This document shows positions 9,011 to 17,341 of a stretch of 38,509 nt of DNA, in pieces (within the stretch, counting starts at the first letter, position 1; each line of letters begins with the position of its first letter). This stretch comes from Cryomorphaceae bacterium (GTDB lineage Bacteria; Bacteroidota; Bacteroidia; Flavobacteriales_D; Crocinitomicaceae). The position numbers and the translations under genes were made by a program. Where the stretch lies: contig JAIXRD010000193.1 of assembly GCA_027485365.1 (NCBI GenBank), positions 1 through 38,509 of the forward strand, read 5' to 3'. The notes under the pieces are model-generated. The model was given only the letters and a program-made list of their open reading frames with translations. It was not told the origin of the DNA and searched no databases.

Positions 9011-9029
9011 AATTACTTGTTATTACTTG

Positions 9030-10850
9030 TTATTTTTTGGTGAATTTACGTGTAGCAAACCCATCATTCGTTGTAATCTTTACGGTATATAATCCAGCAG
9101 ATAAGTCATTTATAGACACCTGCTCAACAGATACTCCGTTAGCTGCATTAAACGCCGTTTCTTTTACTTTGCTTCCCGCTGCATTATAAATTGCTATTAC
9201 TCCAGCCGTTGCGTTGTTGATTTCCATTTTAATATTCAACACCTCATTCGCTGGATTTGGATAAACCAAGGTAGCAATACTTGCCGATTCTTCATTTATA
9301 CCAATCGTTGGATCAAAATTCATTCGAACCCACGGTGTAGCTGTTTGATAATACCATGTGTTGTCAAAATAATCAAAGAAGAATGAAGTTTGCGGCTCAG
9401 ATGAACCAGCAGTAACAACTCTCAAACCTTGGCTATATGCTCCCATAACCGCCAAATACGTTGTATTTGCAACCAAATTTACAGGAACGTTCAACATCAA
9501 CATTTTGTTTACATTTAAATCCGCTGCTGTTACAATGTATGGATCTGATTCAGATTCAAAAACAAAGTCACCTGTTGCTGCATCAACTGAATACAATTTC
9601 ACAAACACCTCTGTTCCTACTGTCGTTCCACTGGCTCCACCTAACATTCTAACGTCAATTCCTTTTAAGGTTTGAGCATTCCAAATATCAAATAAATTCC
9701 CTGACTCAAAACCATCTACTCCGTTAGATGTAGACCCTGCTGGGGTTCCATTATCACGTGCATAGATGTAGTTAGTTACACTAAATGCTGTATTCGCGAT
9801 TGCGTTATTTGCAGGCACGTCATCTGTTGAATCAGCCGTCAACGCATGAACTACCGTGTAATTTCCAATCGCAGCCGGAGTAAATGGATTGCTTACCGTT
9901 AACGTTGCAGTATCTAACGAAGGAATTGTAGTTGCTGGACTTGACGATGTAAATGCACCACCGTTTACGTTAATGCTGTATTGAACACCAGATTGGCTGT
10001 TAATTCCACCATTGAATGCATTGATTTCAAAATCAATTGGTGCGGTTTGTGTGGTTGGGATTTGGAAATATGGTAGTCCCGCAGTTCCCCAATACTTTGA
10101 AGTAATGCTTAGGTCATTCGTTGGGTTAGTAACAATCTTAACGTTATCAATATACCAACCATAGGTAATCCAAACATTCGGATTTGTGGCTAAATTCGGA
10201 TAGTTTGTTGTCCAGCTAAAACGAATCCATACATTTCCTGGATTGGCCGGCAATACAGTTGCAAGGTTAATTATTTTCACGTCAGGATTAGTATACGGTG
10301 ACCCTCCTGATGCGGAAAGCACGGGCTTATCTAAGTTGTTTCCAACAGAGAAAAAGTTAGTCCCGTCCGTACTGATTTGAATGTCTTGTAAGTCATTAAA
10401 TCGCGCACCAAACTGCTCAAACTCTAAACTAACTTGGTTTGTTCCGCCAAGTGCAGCAATATTTATTGGAGCGGCTGTAGTTAAATTGTAGGTTACCCCT
10501 AAGGCTTGAGTTCCTGGAGTTTGTGTAGGGTCTCCGTTCACCAATTCTGCATAATTTCCACCTCCAGTTGAAGTGATTCCATTAGCAGACCACCAGCCAT
10601 CAGAGGCATTATTGATGTTCCATCCGTATTCAATTCCAGCTTGGCCGCTATTATCAACAGTCCAGTTAGCTGCGTTATCGAAGTTATCTGACCATATGGT
10701 AACTCCAAGTGTTTTGGTGTCCGCAGATGGTTTTGCCGTCATTGCACTTGACGATGGGGCCAAGGCATTTGCCGAAGGAATTAAAGGTTTCTTTTGAGCA
10801 TACGCCACTGAGCCAAGTGCCACTAAAGAAAAGAGTAAAGTTTTTTTCAT
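9030..10850 (-). CDS. T9SS-secreted surface protein with C-terminal sorting domain
   Basis: This 606-residue protein has a clear signal peptide (MKKTLLFSLVALGSVAYAQ). A beta-sandwich region with ISTDGTNFFSVGNN and WITYGWYIDNVKIVTNP resembles the choice-of-anchor/MAM-like jelly-roll domains of Bacteroidetes surface proteins. Next comes an Ig-like stretch of Thr/Ser/Asn-rich strands, and then a type A T9SS sorting domain beginning VYPNPANEVLNIKM and ending AGLYTVKITTNDGFATRKFTKK. No catalytic motif was recognised, so it is best regarded as an adhesin-like or structural surface protein of unknown ligand. It is followed by a strong terminator. Confidence 0.8.
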   Translation of the reverse strand: MKKTLLFSLVALGSVAYAQKKPLIPSANALAPSSSAMTAKPSADTKTLGVTIWSDNFDNAANWTVDNSGQAGIEYGWNINNASDGWWSANGITSTGGGNYAELVNGDPTQTPGTQALGVTYNLTTAAPINIAALGGTNQVSLEFEQFGARFNDLQDIQISTDGTNFFSVGNNLDKPVLSASGGSPYTNPDVKIINLATVLPANPGNVWIRFSWTTNYPNLATNPNVWITYGWYIDNVKIVTNPTNDLSITSKYWGTAGLPYFQIPTTQTAPIDFEINAFNGGINSQSGVQYSINVNGGAFTSSSPATTIPSLDTATLTVSNPFTPAAIGNYTVVHALTADSTDDVPANNAIANTAFSVTNYIYARDNGTPAGSTSNGVDGFESGNLFDIWNAQTLKGIDVRMLGGASGTTVGTEVFVKLYSVDAATGDFVFESESDPYIVTAADLNVNKMLMLNVPVNLVANTTYLAVMGAYSQGLRVVTAGSSEPQTSFFFDYFDNTWYYQTATPWVRMNFDPTIGINEESASIATLVYPNPANEVLNIKMEINNATAGVIAIYNAAGSKVKETAFNAANGVSVEQVSINDLSAGLYTVKITTNDGFATRKFTKK

Positions 10851-10898
10851 GGGTTAATTTAATTTATGGGTCACGTAAAAATAAAGTAAAATATTTAT

Positions 10899-11678
10899 TT
10901 ATCCTTTTCTTTCTTTTAGAAAAGGCAGTGATTTTCTAAAATCAGTCAGTTGATCATATGAAATAGACTGAAAAACCAAGCCTTCTTTGCCTTGTATAGG
11001 TGGTTCTACACAACTACCGTCGGCAGCAATTATACATGAATGCCCATTATAATCTATGTGATTTCCATCAACACCAACTCGATTAACTGCGGCTACATAA
11101 CATTGATTCTCAATGGCCCTGGCTACTAACAACGAATCCCAATGGGAAATTCTACGGCTCGGCCAATTTGCCACATATAATAACAAATCATACGCTGGAT
11201 TACCATCTATAACTTGGTTTCTGGCACCTTCAGGAAAACGAAGATCAAAACAAATTTGTAAGTTTATTTTCCAGCCTTTAAATGAGACAATTGTTTGACT
11301 ATTTCCAGATTCAAACACCGCATCTTCACCAGCAAAGGCAAATAAATGTTGTTTGTCGTAATGTGCAATTACATTTCCTTCTGAAATAAACACTCCTCGG
11401 TTGTAGTATAGCCCATTGAATTTAATTAATAAAGAGGTGTAAAACGCCGTATTATAGCGAAGAGATTGTTTCTTCAACCATGAAATGGATTCGGATTTTT
11501 CCCATTCCTCAACGTATTCCTCAGCGTTCATACTAAATCCTGTAAAAGCCATTTCGGGAATTAATACTACGTCGGCTCCGGATTGGTTTTTTAGTGCCGA
11601 TTCAATCCGATTTCTATTTTCTTGTGGATTTTGCCACGCTTGGTCAAACTGCAGTAAGCCAATGATTAAATCTTGCAT
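10899..11678 (-). CDS. Carbon-nitrogen hydrolase, omega-amidase (Nit2/YafV)-like
   Basis: Starting at ATG 11678 the protein has 259 residues and the nitrilase triad: Glu42 (IPEMAFTGFS), Lys109 (YDKQHLF) and Cys143 (LQICFDLRFPE). The DKQHLF and CFDLRFPE contexts match omega-amidases, which hydrolyse 2-oxoglutaramate or 2-oxosuccinamate. A longer frame to 11726 would add 16 residues wholly inside the aminotransferase gene and is not favoured. The chosen start overlaps that gene by 13 bases. The pairing with a YbdL-type transaminase supports a glutamine-transaminase/omega-amidase pathway, in which the ketoacid product is drained to drive transamination. Confidence 0.85.
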   Translation of the reverse strand: MQDLIIGLLQFDQAWQNPQENRNRIESALKNQSGADVVLIPEMAFTGFSMNAEEYVEEWEKSESISWLKKQSLRYNTAFYTSLLIKFNGLYYNRGVFISEGNVIAHYDKQHLFAFAGEDAVFESGNSQTIVSFKGWKINLQICFDLRFPEGARNQVIDGNPAYDLLLYVANWPSRRISHWDSLLVARAIENQCYVAAVNRVGVDGNHIDYNGHSCIIAADGSCVEPPIQGKEGLVFQSISYDQLTDFRKSLPFLKERKG

Positions 11679-12793
11679 AATTTCTCTAAGGCATTGGTGA
11701 GCGTTTCTCGATCTTTTGCGAAACACAAGCGAATGTGATGAAGGTCTTTTTTAGATTTATAAAACACGGAAAGAGGAATAGCGGCGACACCATGTTCTTT
11801 AATTAACCACATGCAAAAATCCACATCATTTTGGGTGGAAATCTGGCTATAGTCTACCGTTTGAAAATAGGTGCCTTCACAGGGTAAGCACGTAAATCTA
11901 CTCGCCGACAATCCTTTTCTAAAACACATCATGCGTTCTTCATACTCGGTTCGAATCAACAAGGGATTAAAGGTTGGTAAATACCTGGAAATCGCATCTT
12001 GCATAACTGAATTCACACTGAACACTAAATACTGATGCACGTTTAATATCCGTTGCATTAGGTTTGTTGGAGCGCACAAATACCCCATTTTCCATCCAGT
12101 AACCTGAAGTGTTTTGCCAAAGGAAGAGACCACAACGGAACGCGTTCTTAACGCTTCGTATGCTCTTACCGAAATATGTTCGCTTGAATAGGTTAAATAC
12201 TCATACACCTCATCAGACAGTATCGTAAGATTTGGATACATAGAAACTAAGTGTATAAGCTGTGAAAAATCTTCGGGACACCAAACACGCCCACTTGGAT
12301 TGTGTGGACTATTGATAATCAGCAACCTTGTTTTTGAGTTTACCGCCGAAGTAATTGCTTGCCAATCTGGTAAAAAATCTGGCCCAAGTTCCACATGTAC
12401 CGGAGTTCCGCCTACTAACAAAACCGGAGTTTCATAACAATCGTAACACGGGTCTAAAAGCACCACCTCATCCCCCGCGGAAACTAGGGCTTGAACTGTT
12501 GTAAAGATGGCTTGTGTTGCGCCTGCAGTAATTAAAATTTCATCCGTCGTAATTGGGTATCCGTTGTTTTGGTCAATCAAGTCTTTAATTGCCTTTCGCA
12601 GGGTCAACTGGCCTTGATAGGGCGCATATTGATGCGCCTCACTTTGAGCCGCCTGAGAAACTGCATTGCGCAGGGCTTGGTCTATTGGAAAATTCGGGAA
12701 ACCTTGTGCTAAGTTTATAGCCCCGTATTCATTCGCTAATTGCGACATAACGGAAAAGATACTCGGGGTAGTTGGGATAGAATGGGTTGCCAT
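11666..12793 (-). CDS. PLP-dependent aminotransferase, YbdL/methionine-glutamine transaminase type
   Basis: This is a class I/II fold-type I aminotransferase of 375 residues. Visible sites are the N-terminal NLAQGFPNFP loop, AGATQAI for phosphate binding, NSPHNPSG with Asn165, SDEVYE with Asp194 and Tyr197, and the PLP lysine Lys227 in SSFGKTLQVTGWKMGY. These match the YbdL/kynurenine aminotransferase/glutamine transaminase K group, which uses methionine, glutamine and aromatic amino acids. Its ATG shares one base with the S41 peptidase stop codon (TAATG), and its end overlaps the omega-amidase gene. The methionine-salvage role is inferred from family and neighbours. Confidence 0.88.
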   Translation of the reverse strand: MATHSIPTTPSIFSVMSQLANEYGAINLAQGFPNFPIDQALRNAVSQAAQSEAHQYAPYQGQLTLRKAIKDLIDQNNGYPITTDEILITAGATQAIFTTVQALVSAGDEVVLLDPCYDCYETPVLLVGGTPVHVELGPDFLPDWQAITSAVNSKTRLLIINSPHNPSGRVWCPEDFSQLIHLVSMYPNLTILSDEVYEYLTYSSEHISVRAYEALRTRSVVVSSFGKTLQVTGWKMGYLCAPTNLMQRILNVHQYLVFSVNSVMQDAISRYLPTFNPLLIRTEYEERMMCFRKGLSASRFTCLPCEGTYFQTVDYSQISTQNDVDFCMWLIKEHGVAAIPLSVFYKSKKDLHHIRLCFAKDRETLTNALEKLCKI

Positions 12794-14241
12794 TAATGAG
12801 AAAGGAAATAAGATAAATGAATGTCTTTACCTTCTTGTATATCACCAGAAGTTGGGGTTAATAACACATTGGGTTGAATTGGTATATTGCTTGGGTCTTG
12901 GGGTGAATTAACTTTCATTGTTGAAATCATAATGGGTAGTGCGGTATTGTTTAAATATATGGTAATCGGATTAGCAAACGTACCGGTATAGGTTCCCGTT
13001 GCGGGTGTACCCACAATGCTTCCTCTATTAGATGTAGCAAACCAAGCTGCAAAATTTGCCGAAGCAGACATAGACATTCCGTTAATAAACAAGGTACACT
13101 TGCCTCTGAATTCTTGCTTATACCGATTACTAAGGATTGGTTCATTAAGCACTGTATCTATTGTTCCTTTGGGGCTGTTGTAAAAATCCCACTCTTGAGC
13201 GATTGCCCCGTTCGGATAGTAACGTTTTGCTGTTTTTTTGAAGCGCCATTTTTGAACCTTTGACAACTGCTCAAATCGATCATAATCACTCCGCTTGTAC
13301 ACATAATGGTTACTATATTTTGTTCCCTCTGGGGTTAGAAAACTCATCAAATACTCTTGTAATAGAATATATCCACCCGTGTTATTTCTTAAATCTATCG
13401 CTAAGGATTCTATGGAATCGGCTTTAATCTTTTTGAAAATGTCATCCAAGCGTTTTTTAAATGAGCCGATCGACGTAGGAGAGAATGATGTAACGCATAA
13501 CACCGCTTTCTTGTCATAGTGTTCATAAGTGATTTGGGCATTATCGCCTAAAAACTCTGGGGAATTTAAGACCTTTCGTAAGCGCGGACTCTTAAGCGCT
13601 TTCATGACCGTATCCCCTTTATATACATAGGTTACCGTGGGGGTTTTCATTGGGCTTTGTAGGTTTAGTAAACCCGAAAGCACATAGGAAGACAATTCTT
13701 CTTGCGCAATCGAAGTATATGCCTCTATGGGGGAAAAAGCCAATGCTGTTTTTACCATCTGCTGTGGCTCTAAGTGATTAAAAGCTAACAATTCAGAACC
13801 AACAGGAAAACTCGATTTCCATGCTTTAGCGATTAAAAACTTCTCGTTCATTTGAGTAATCCAGAATGGAAGATAGTGTCGAGAATACCGATCATATGAT
13901 AATAACTCCCGCACATTAAAAAAGGTATGCGAATCCCTGATTTCTAATAAATAATCATTTAATATTTGACTGAATTCAAGCAGCGTTCTTTCCGTTCCAC
14001 AACGTTCAATTGCACATATAAACGCAGAATCCAAAGACCGAGATGACGTGTATCGATACAAATCAGGATGGATTTCTAAGAGCCGTTCTTTTAACTCTTT
14101 CAAGTCTTCAATTAATGCCCGTGAACAGATTTTTTCCTGTATAGGGTTCGTATTATGCCTAAAAACAAAGGATTTACAAGATTGTGAAAATCCAGAAGTT
14201 AGGAGAATCGATAAACACAAGAACAGCAGAATCTCACGCAT
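12793..14241 (-). CDS. Secreted S41-family (C-terminal processing-like) peptidase
   Basis: The protein has 482 residues with a signal peptide (MREILLFLCLSILLTSGFSQ). A S41 core follows, recognised by LAIDLRNNTGGYILLQEYL and the region LFINGMSMSASANFAAWF, where the nucleophile serine is expected. No clear PDZ domain is visible, so it belongs with the tricorn/tail-specific-like S41 proteins common in Bacteroidetes rather than CtpA proper. The catalytic lysine could not be placed with confidence. It is first in an operon with the aminotransferase and omega-amidase. Its function beside amino-acid enzymes is unclear; coupling may simply reflect compact gene packing. Confidence 0.75.
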   Translation of the reverse strand: MREILLFLCLSILLTSGFSQSCKSFVFRHNTNPIQEKICSRALIEDLKELKERLLEIHPDLYRYTSSRSLDSAFICAIERCGTERTLLEFSQILNDYLLEIRDSHTFFNVRELLSYDRYSRHYLPFWITQMNEKFLIAKAWKSSFPVGSELLAFNHLEPQQMVKTALAFSPIEAYTSIAQEELSSYVLSGLLNLQSPMKTPTVTYVYKGDTVMKALKSPRLRKVLNSPEFLGDNAQITYEHYDKKAVLCVTSFSPTSIGSFKKRLDDIFKKIKADSIESLAIDLRNNTGGYILLQEYLMSFLTPEGTKYSNHYVYKRSDYDRFEQLSKVQKWRFKKTAKRYYPNGAIAQEWDFYNSPKGTIDTVLNEPILSNRYKQEFRGKCTLFINGMSMSASANFAAWFATSNRGSIVGTPATGTYTGTFANPITIYLNNTALPIMISTMKVNSPQDPSNIPIQPNVLLTPTSGDIQEGKDIHLSYFLSH

Positions 14242-14247
14242 TATTCA

Positions 14248-14255
14248 CAAAAATA
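14248..14255 (-). promoter_or_regulatory. Promoter -7 box (TATTTTTG) of the S41-aminotransferase-amidase operon
   Basis: A perfect TAnnTTTG box on the minus strand ends only 6 bases before ATG 14241. The start codon is fixed by the signal peptide that follows it, so the transcript may begin at or next to the ATG. Confidence 0.5.
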
Positions 14256-14351
14256 GAAAAGCTTCGCGTGTAGCTAAGATTATGAACATATTAATTTTAT
14301 TTATAAGAGATGCCGAATGGCTATATTTTTTAATTTAACACCCAAAAGATT

Positions 14352-15233
14352 ATGGAGGTTTTGATTGTTGGTGGGACGGGATTTATAGGCCAAGCGCTAC
14401 AAAAAGCACTTGATTTATCTGGAATAGCCTATAAAATTCTAAGCAGGCGCCCCTCCAAAGCCAATCATATATTTTGGGATCCGACAAAAAAACAGTTGGA
14501 TACTTCTACGCTTGGTTCAATTACCCACATCATTAATTTAGCAGGGGCGGGTATTGCCGAAAAGCGATGGACTAAGGAAAGGAAGAAAGAACTAATTAAT
14601 TCGAGGGTCGATGCGACACAGTTCCTTTATAATGAATGCTCCAAACATTGTCCGTCTCTTGAAGGATATATCGGGATTTCTGGTGTAAATGCCTTTGGAT
14701 TTGATGATTCCTTAAGTTACAATGAAACCCACCCCTTTGCAACGGATTTTTTATCAGGTTTAGTCAAGCAATGGGAAGAAGCACACCGCCTGTTTGATAA
14801 ACTTCCCTCTTTCAGCATATTTCGTCTAGGAATGGTCTTGTCTAGCCAGGGAGGCGCCTATCGAAAAATAGCGGCCCCGATGAAATTTTATATGGGGGCT
14901 GTTCCTGGCAGCGGAAAACAACTTGTTCCTTGGATTCATTTAGATGATGTCGTTGGCTTTATTATGTATGTTCTTAAAAGCACACCCGTTGGTTTAATTC
15001 ATGTGGTTTCGAATAATTCAAGCATGAAGGAATTAACCCAAGCAATAGCCCTCAAAGAGCGTTCGAAAATCATCCTTCCGAATATTCCAAGCTTTATGAT
15101 TCGTTTAATTTTTGGGGAAATGGGCATGTTGTTAACGGAATCACTTCGGATTGACCACACAAAACTCACCCAAACCGCATATAAAACTCGTTTTAACCAA
15201 CTATCAGATTTAATTTATGAAAAAGAAAACTAA
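14352..15233 (+). CDS. TIGR01777-family NAD(P)-binding epimerase-like protein (SDR39U1 type)
   Basis: This 293-residue protein begins MEVLIVGGTGFIGQAL, the Rossmann motif GGTGFIG of extended SDRs. It continues with the family markers LAGAGIAEKRWTKERKKEL, SRVDATQFL, ISGVNAFGF, FRLGMVLSSQGGAY, GAVPGSGKQLVPWIHLDDVVGF and the C-terminal region around LLTESLRIDHTKL. These are hallmarks of TIGR01777/YfcH. The biochemical role of the family is not established. The gene overlaps phoH by 17 bases. Confidence 0.9.
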   Translation: MEVLIVGGTGFIGQALQKALDLSGIAYKILSRRPSKANHIFWDPTKKQLDTSTLGSITHIINLAGAGIAEKRWTKERKKELINSRVDATQFLYNECSKHCPSLEGYIGISGVNAFGFDDSLSYNETHPFATDFLSGLVKQWEEAHRLFDKLPSFSIFRLGMVLSSQGGAYRKIAAPMKFYMGAVPGSGKQLVPWIHLDDVVGFIMYVLKSTPVGLIHVVSNNSSMKELTQAIALKERSKIILPNIPSFMIRLIFGEMGMLLTESLRIDHTKLTQTAYKTRFNQLSDLIYEKEN

Positions 15234-16542
15234 AATTTTCGTGTTAGACACCTCGGTGTTAATTCACGACCACCATGCAATCATTAATTTCAAGCAACAT
15301 GATGTTGCGATACCCATCACGGTACTGGAAGAATTAGATAAATTCAAATCGGGAAATGACACCAAGAATTTTTCTGCACGGGAAGTAATCCGTTTTATTG
15401 ATAAACTGGTGGGAAATGAGCGTTTGAGTAATTGGATTGACATTGAGAAAACATTAGGGAAATTCAAAATCATTATGGACAATGATCCGAAAACACTTAA
15501 TGCTGAAAAAGTATATGCCTCCTCAAAAAACGATCATAAAATCATCAATGCCGCCCTTATTTTACAGGAAGAATTCCCTACACGCAACGTTATTCTTGTA
15601 ACCAAAGACATTAACCTTCGGATAAAAGCAAAAGCCTTGGGTGTTGCTGCAGAAGATTATGAAACGGGTAAGGTTTATGAGCTAAAAAATGAATTAGCGC
15701 CAGACTATATTATTGATCACGTGGATAGCGACTTAATCCGCGAAGTGTTTACCCGAGGAACTTGCGAGGAACAAGGGGTTCTTGGTGAGTTAAAGCGAAC
15801 CAATGGCTATTACATTTTAAAAAATGGCAAAACCTCTTCGTTGGTATATTACAACCAAACGTCTGGGATGTTGGAGCGTATAGAAAAGGAATTTGTTTAC
15901 GGAATCAAACCAAAAAACGCAGAGCAGGCCTTTGCTTTACATGCGCTAACGAATCCTGATATCAAACTGGTTGCGCTTCAAGGGGTTGCCGGTACGGGAA
16001 AGACACTTCTTGCCTTGGCTGCCGCGTTAGAGCAAGAAAAAAAGTTTAATCAAATCATTTTAGCAAGACCCATTGTGCCCTTGTCTAATAAAGAGATTGG
16101 CTTTCTTCCGGGTGACGCCAACGATAAAATCAGTCCATACATGGAACCCTTATGGGATAACTTAAAGTTTATAAAAGCACAATACGGTGAGCACGAGAAA
16201 AAGCACAAGGCGATAAATGAAATGGAAGAAAACAAGAAAATTGTGATTACCCCACTTGCATTTATTCGAGGAAGAAGCTTTTCTAACATCATGTTCATCA
16301 TTGATGAGGCACAAAATTTAACGCCTCATGAGATTAAAACCATCATTACTCGTGCGGGTGAGAACACAAAAATTGTATTTACCGGTGATGTCCATCAAAT
16401 TGACACACCATATTTAGATGAATATAGTAATGGGCTTGCGTATTTAATTCAGAAAATCAAGAATCAACCCTTGTTTGCACACGTAAAACTTGAAAAAGGT
16501 GAGCGCTCTGAATTGGCAAATCTTGCGAACGACTTGCTTTAA
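15217..16542 (+). CDS. PIN domain-PhoH fusion ATPase
   Basis: This 441-residue protein has an N-terminal PIN ribonuclease-type domain (about residues 5-140) with acids in FVLDTSVLIHD, VLEELDKF and VTKDINLRIKA. The C-terminal PhoH ATPase domain (about 225-441) has a Walker A GVAGTGKT, a FLPGDANDKISPYMEPL segment, a Walker B MFIIDEAQNLT and an arginine-rich end. This is the YlaK-like form of PhoH, thought to act as an RNA helicase/nuclease. The gene overlaps the preceding epimerase gene by 17 bases and its stop codon abuts that of convergent ftsE. Confidence 0.92.
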   Translation: MKKKTKIFVLDTSVLIHDHHAIINFKQHDVAIPITVLEELDKFKSGNDTKNFSAREVIRFIDKLVGNERLSNWIDIEKTLGKFKIIMDNDPKTLNAEKVYASSKNDHKIINAALILQEEFPTRNVILVTKDINLRIKAKALGVAAEDYETGKVYELKNELAPDYIIDHVDSDLIREVFTRGTCEEQGVLGELKRTNGYYILKNGKTSSLVYYNQTSGMLERIEKEFVYGIKPKNAEQAFALHALTNPDIKLVALQGVAGTGKTLLALAAALEQEKKFNQIILARPIVPLSNKEIGFLPGDANDKISPYMEPLWDNLKFIKAQYGEHEKKHKAINEMEENKKIVITPLAFIRGRSFSNIMFIIDEAQNLTPHEIKTIITRAGENTKIVFTGDVHQIDTPYLDEYSNGLAYLIQKIKNQPLFAHVKLEKGERSELANLANDLL

Positions 16543-17208
16543 TTATGTATGCACTTGCTCGTTCTCAACACGTAAGGTGCGGGCGGGAAATTTTTGTACC
16601 ATTTGAAGGTCATGAGTAGCCATTAACACGGCTGTATTTTCTTCTTTAGATAACGCTACCAACAATTGCATAATTTCTTCCGAAGTTTCTACATCTAAAT
16701 TACCTGTTGGTTCGTCGGCAAGAATAATTTTTGGGTCGTTTAACAAGGCTCGTGCGATGGATACCCGTTGCTGCTCTCCTCCAGACAGGGTGTGGGGCAT
16801 TTGATCCGCTTTTTGTTCTATACCAACCAGTTGCAATACACTCATTGCCCGTTTATGGATTTCCGCTTTATCTTTCCATCCGGTAGCCTTGAGCACAAAA
16901 TATAAATTCTGAATTACAGTACGGTCCAATAATAACTGAAAATCTTGAAACACTATGCCCAATTTTCGTCGTAAAAACGGAATCTCTTTTTGTTTTATCG
17001 TTTTAAGATTATACCCAGCAATAGCCCCTTCACCTTCTGAAATAGACAATTCGCCATACAAGGTCTTTAATAAGGAGCTTTTACCGCTGCCCGTTTTTCC
17101 GATTAAATAAACAAACTCAGCTTCTACAACTGATAAATTAACCTCTTTAAGTACGGTCTTTTCTCCTTGACGGATCGTAACGTCTGTTAAACTAATGATT
17201 TGCTCCAC
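16543..17208 (-). CDS. ftsE: FtsE-like ABC transporter ATP-binding protein
   Basis: This 221-residue ABC ATPase has Walker A GKTGSGKSS (37-45), a Q-loop in GIVFQDFQLL, signature LSGGEQQR (141-148), Walker B IILADE (161-166) and a switch His in ATHDLQM. The RRKLGIVFQDFQLLLDRTV segment is typical of FtsE, the partner of the membrane protein FtsX that controls cell-wall hydrolases at the divisome. No ftsX lies next to it here. The start is a GTG (17206-17208), because the only nearby upstream ATG is in another frame. A near-consensus box CATCTTTG (17222-17229, minus strand) lies 13 bases upstream. LolD-type transporters are the main alternative. Confidence 0.83.
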   Translation of the reverse strand: MEQIISLTDVTIRQGEKTVLKEVNLSVVEAEFVYLIGKTGSGKSSLLKTLYGELSISEGEGAIAGYNLKTIKQKEIPFLRRKLGIVFQDFQLLLDRTVIQNLYFVLKATGWKDKAEIHKRAMSVLQLVGIEQKADQMPHTLSGGEQQRVSIARALLNDPKIILADEPTGNLDVETSEEIMQLLVALSKEENTAVLMATHDLQMVQKFPARTLRVENEQVHT

Positions 17209-17329
17209 GTGTCATTTTTTACAAAGATGTAACAGAGAACGAGTCGATTCACAAGCGCATAAAATATCTCTTAACAAAAATGAGTGAAAAACTTTTAACC
17301 CAATGCGAATTGAAGCGTTCTGTGCGATA

Positions 17330-17337
17330 TAATTTTG
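17330..17337 (+). promoter_or_regulatory. Promoter -7 box (TAATTTTG) of the TPR-barrel operon
   Basis: A perfect TAnnTTTG box ends 4 bases before ATG 17342. A TTG at 17310-17312 could serve as a short -33 element, with 17 bases between the two. The signal peptide fixes the start codon, so a leaderless or nearly leaderless transcript is likely. Confidence 0.5.
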
Positions 17338-17341
17338 TTCC

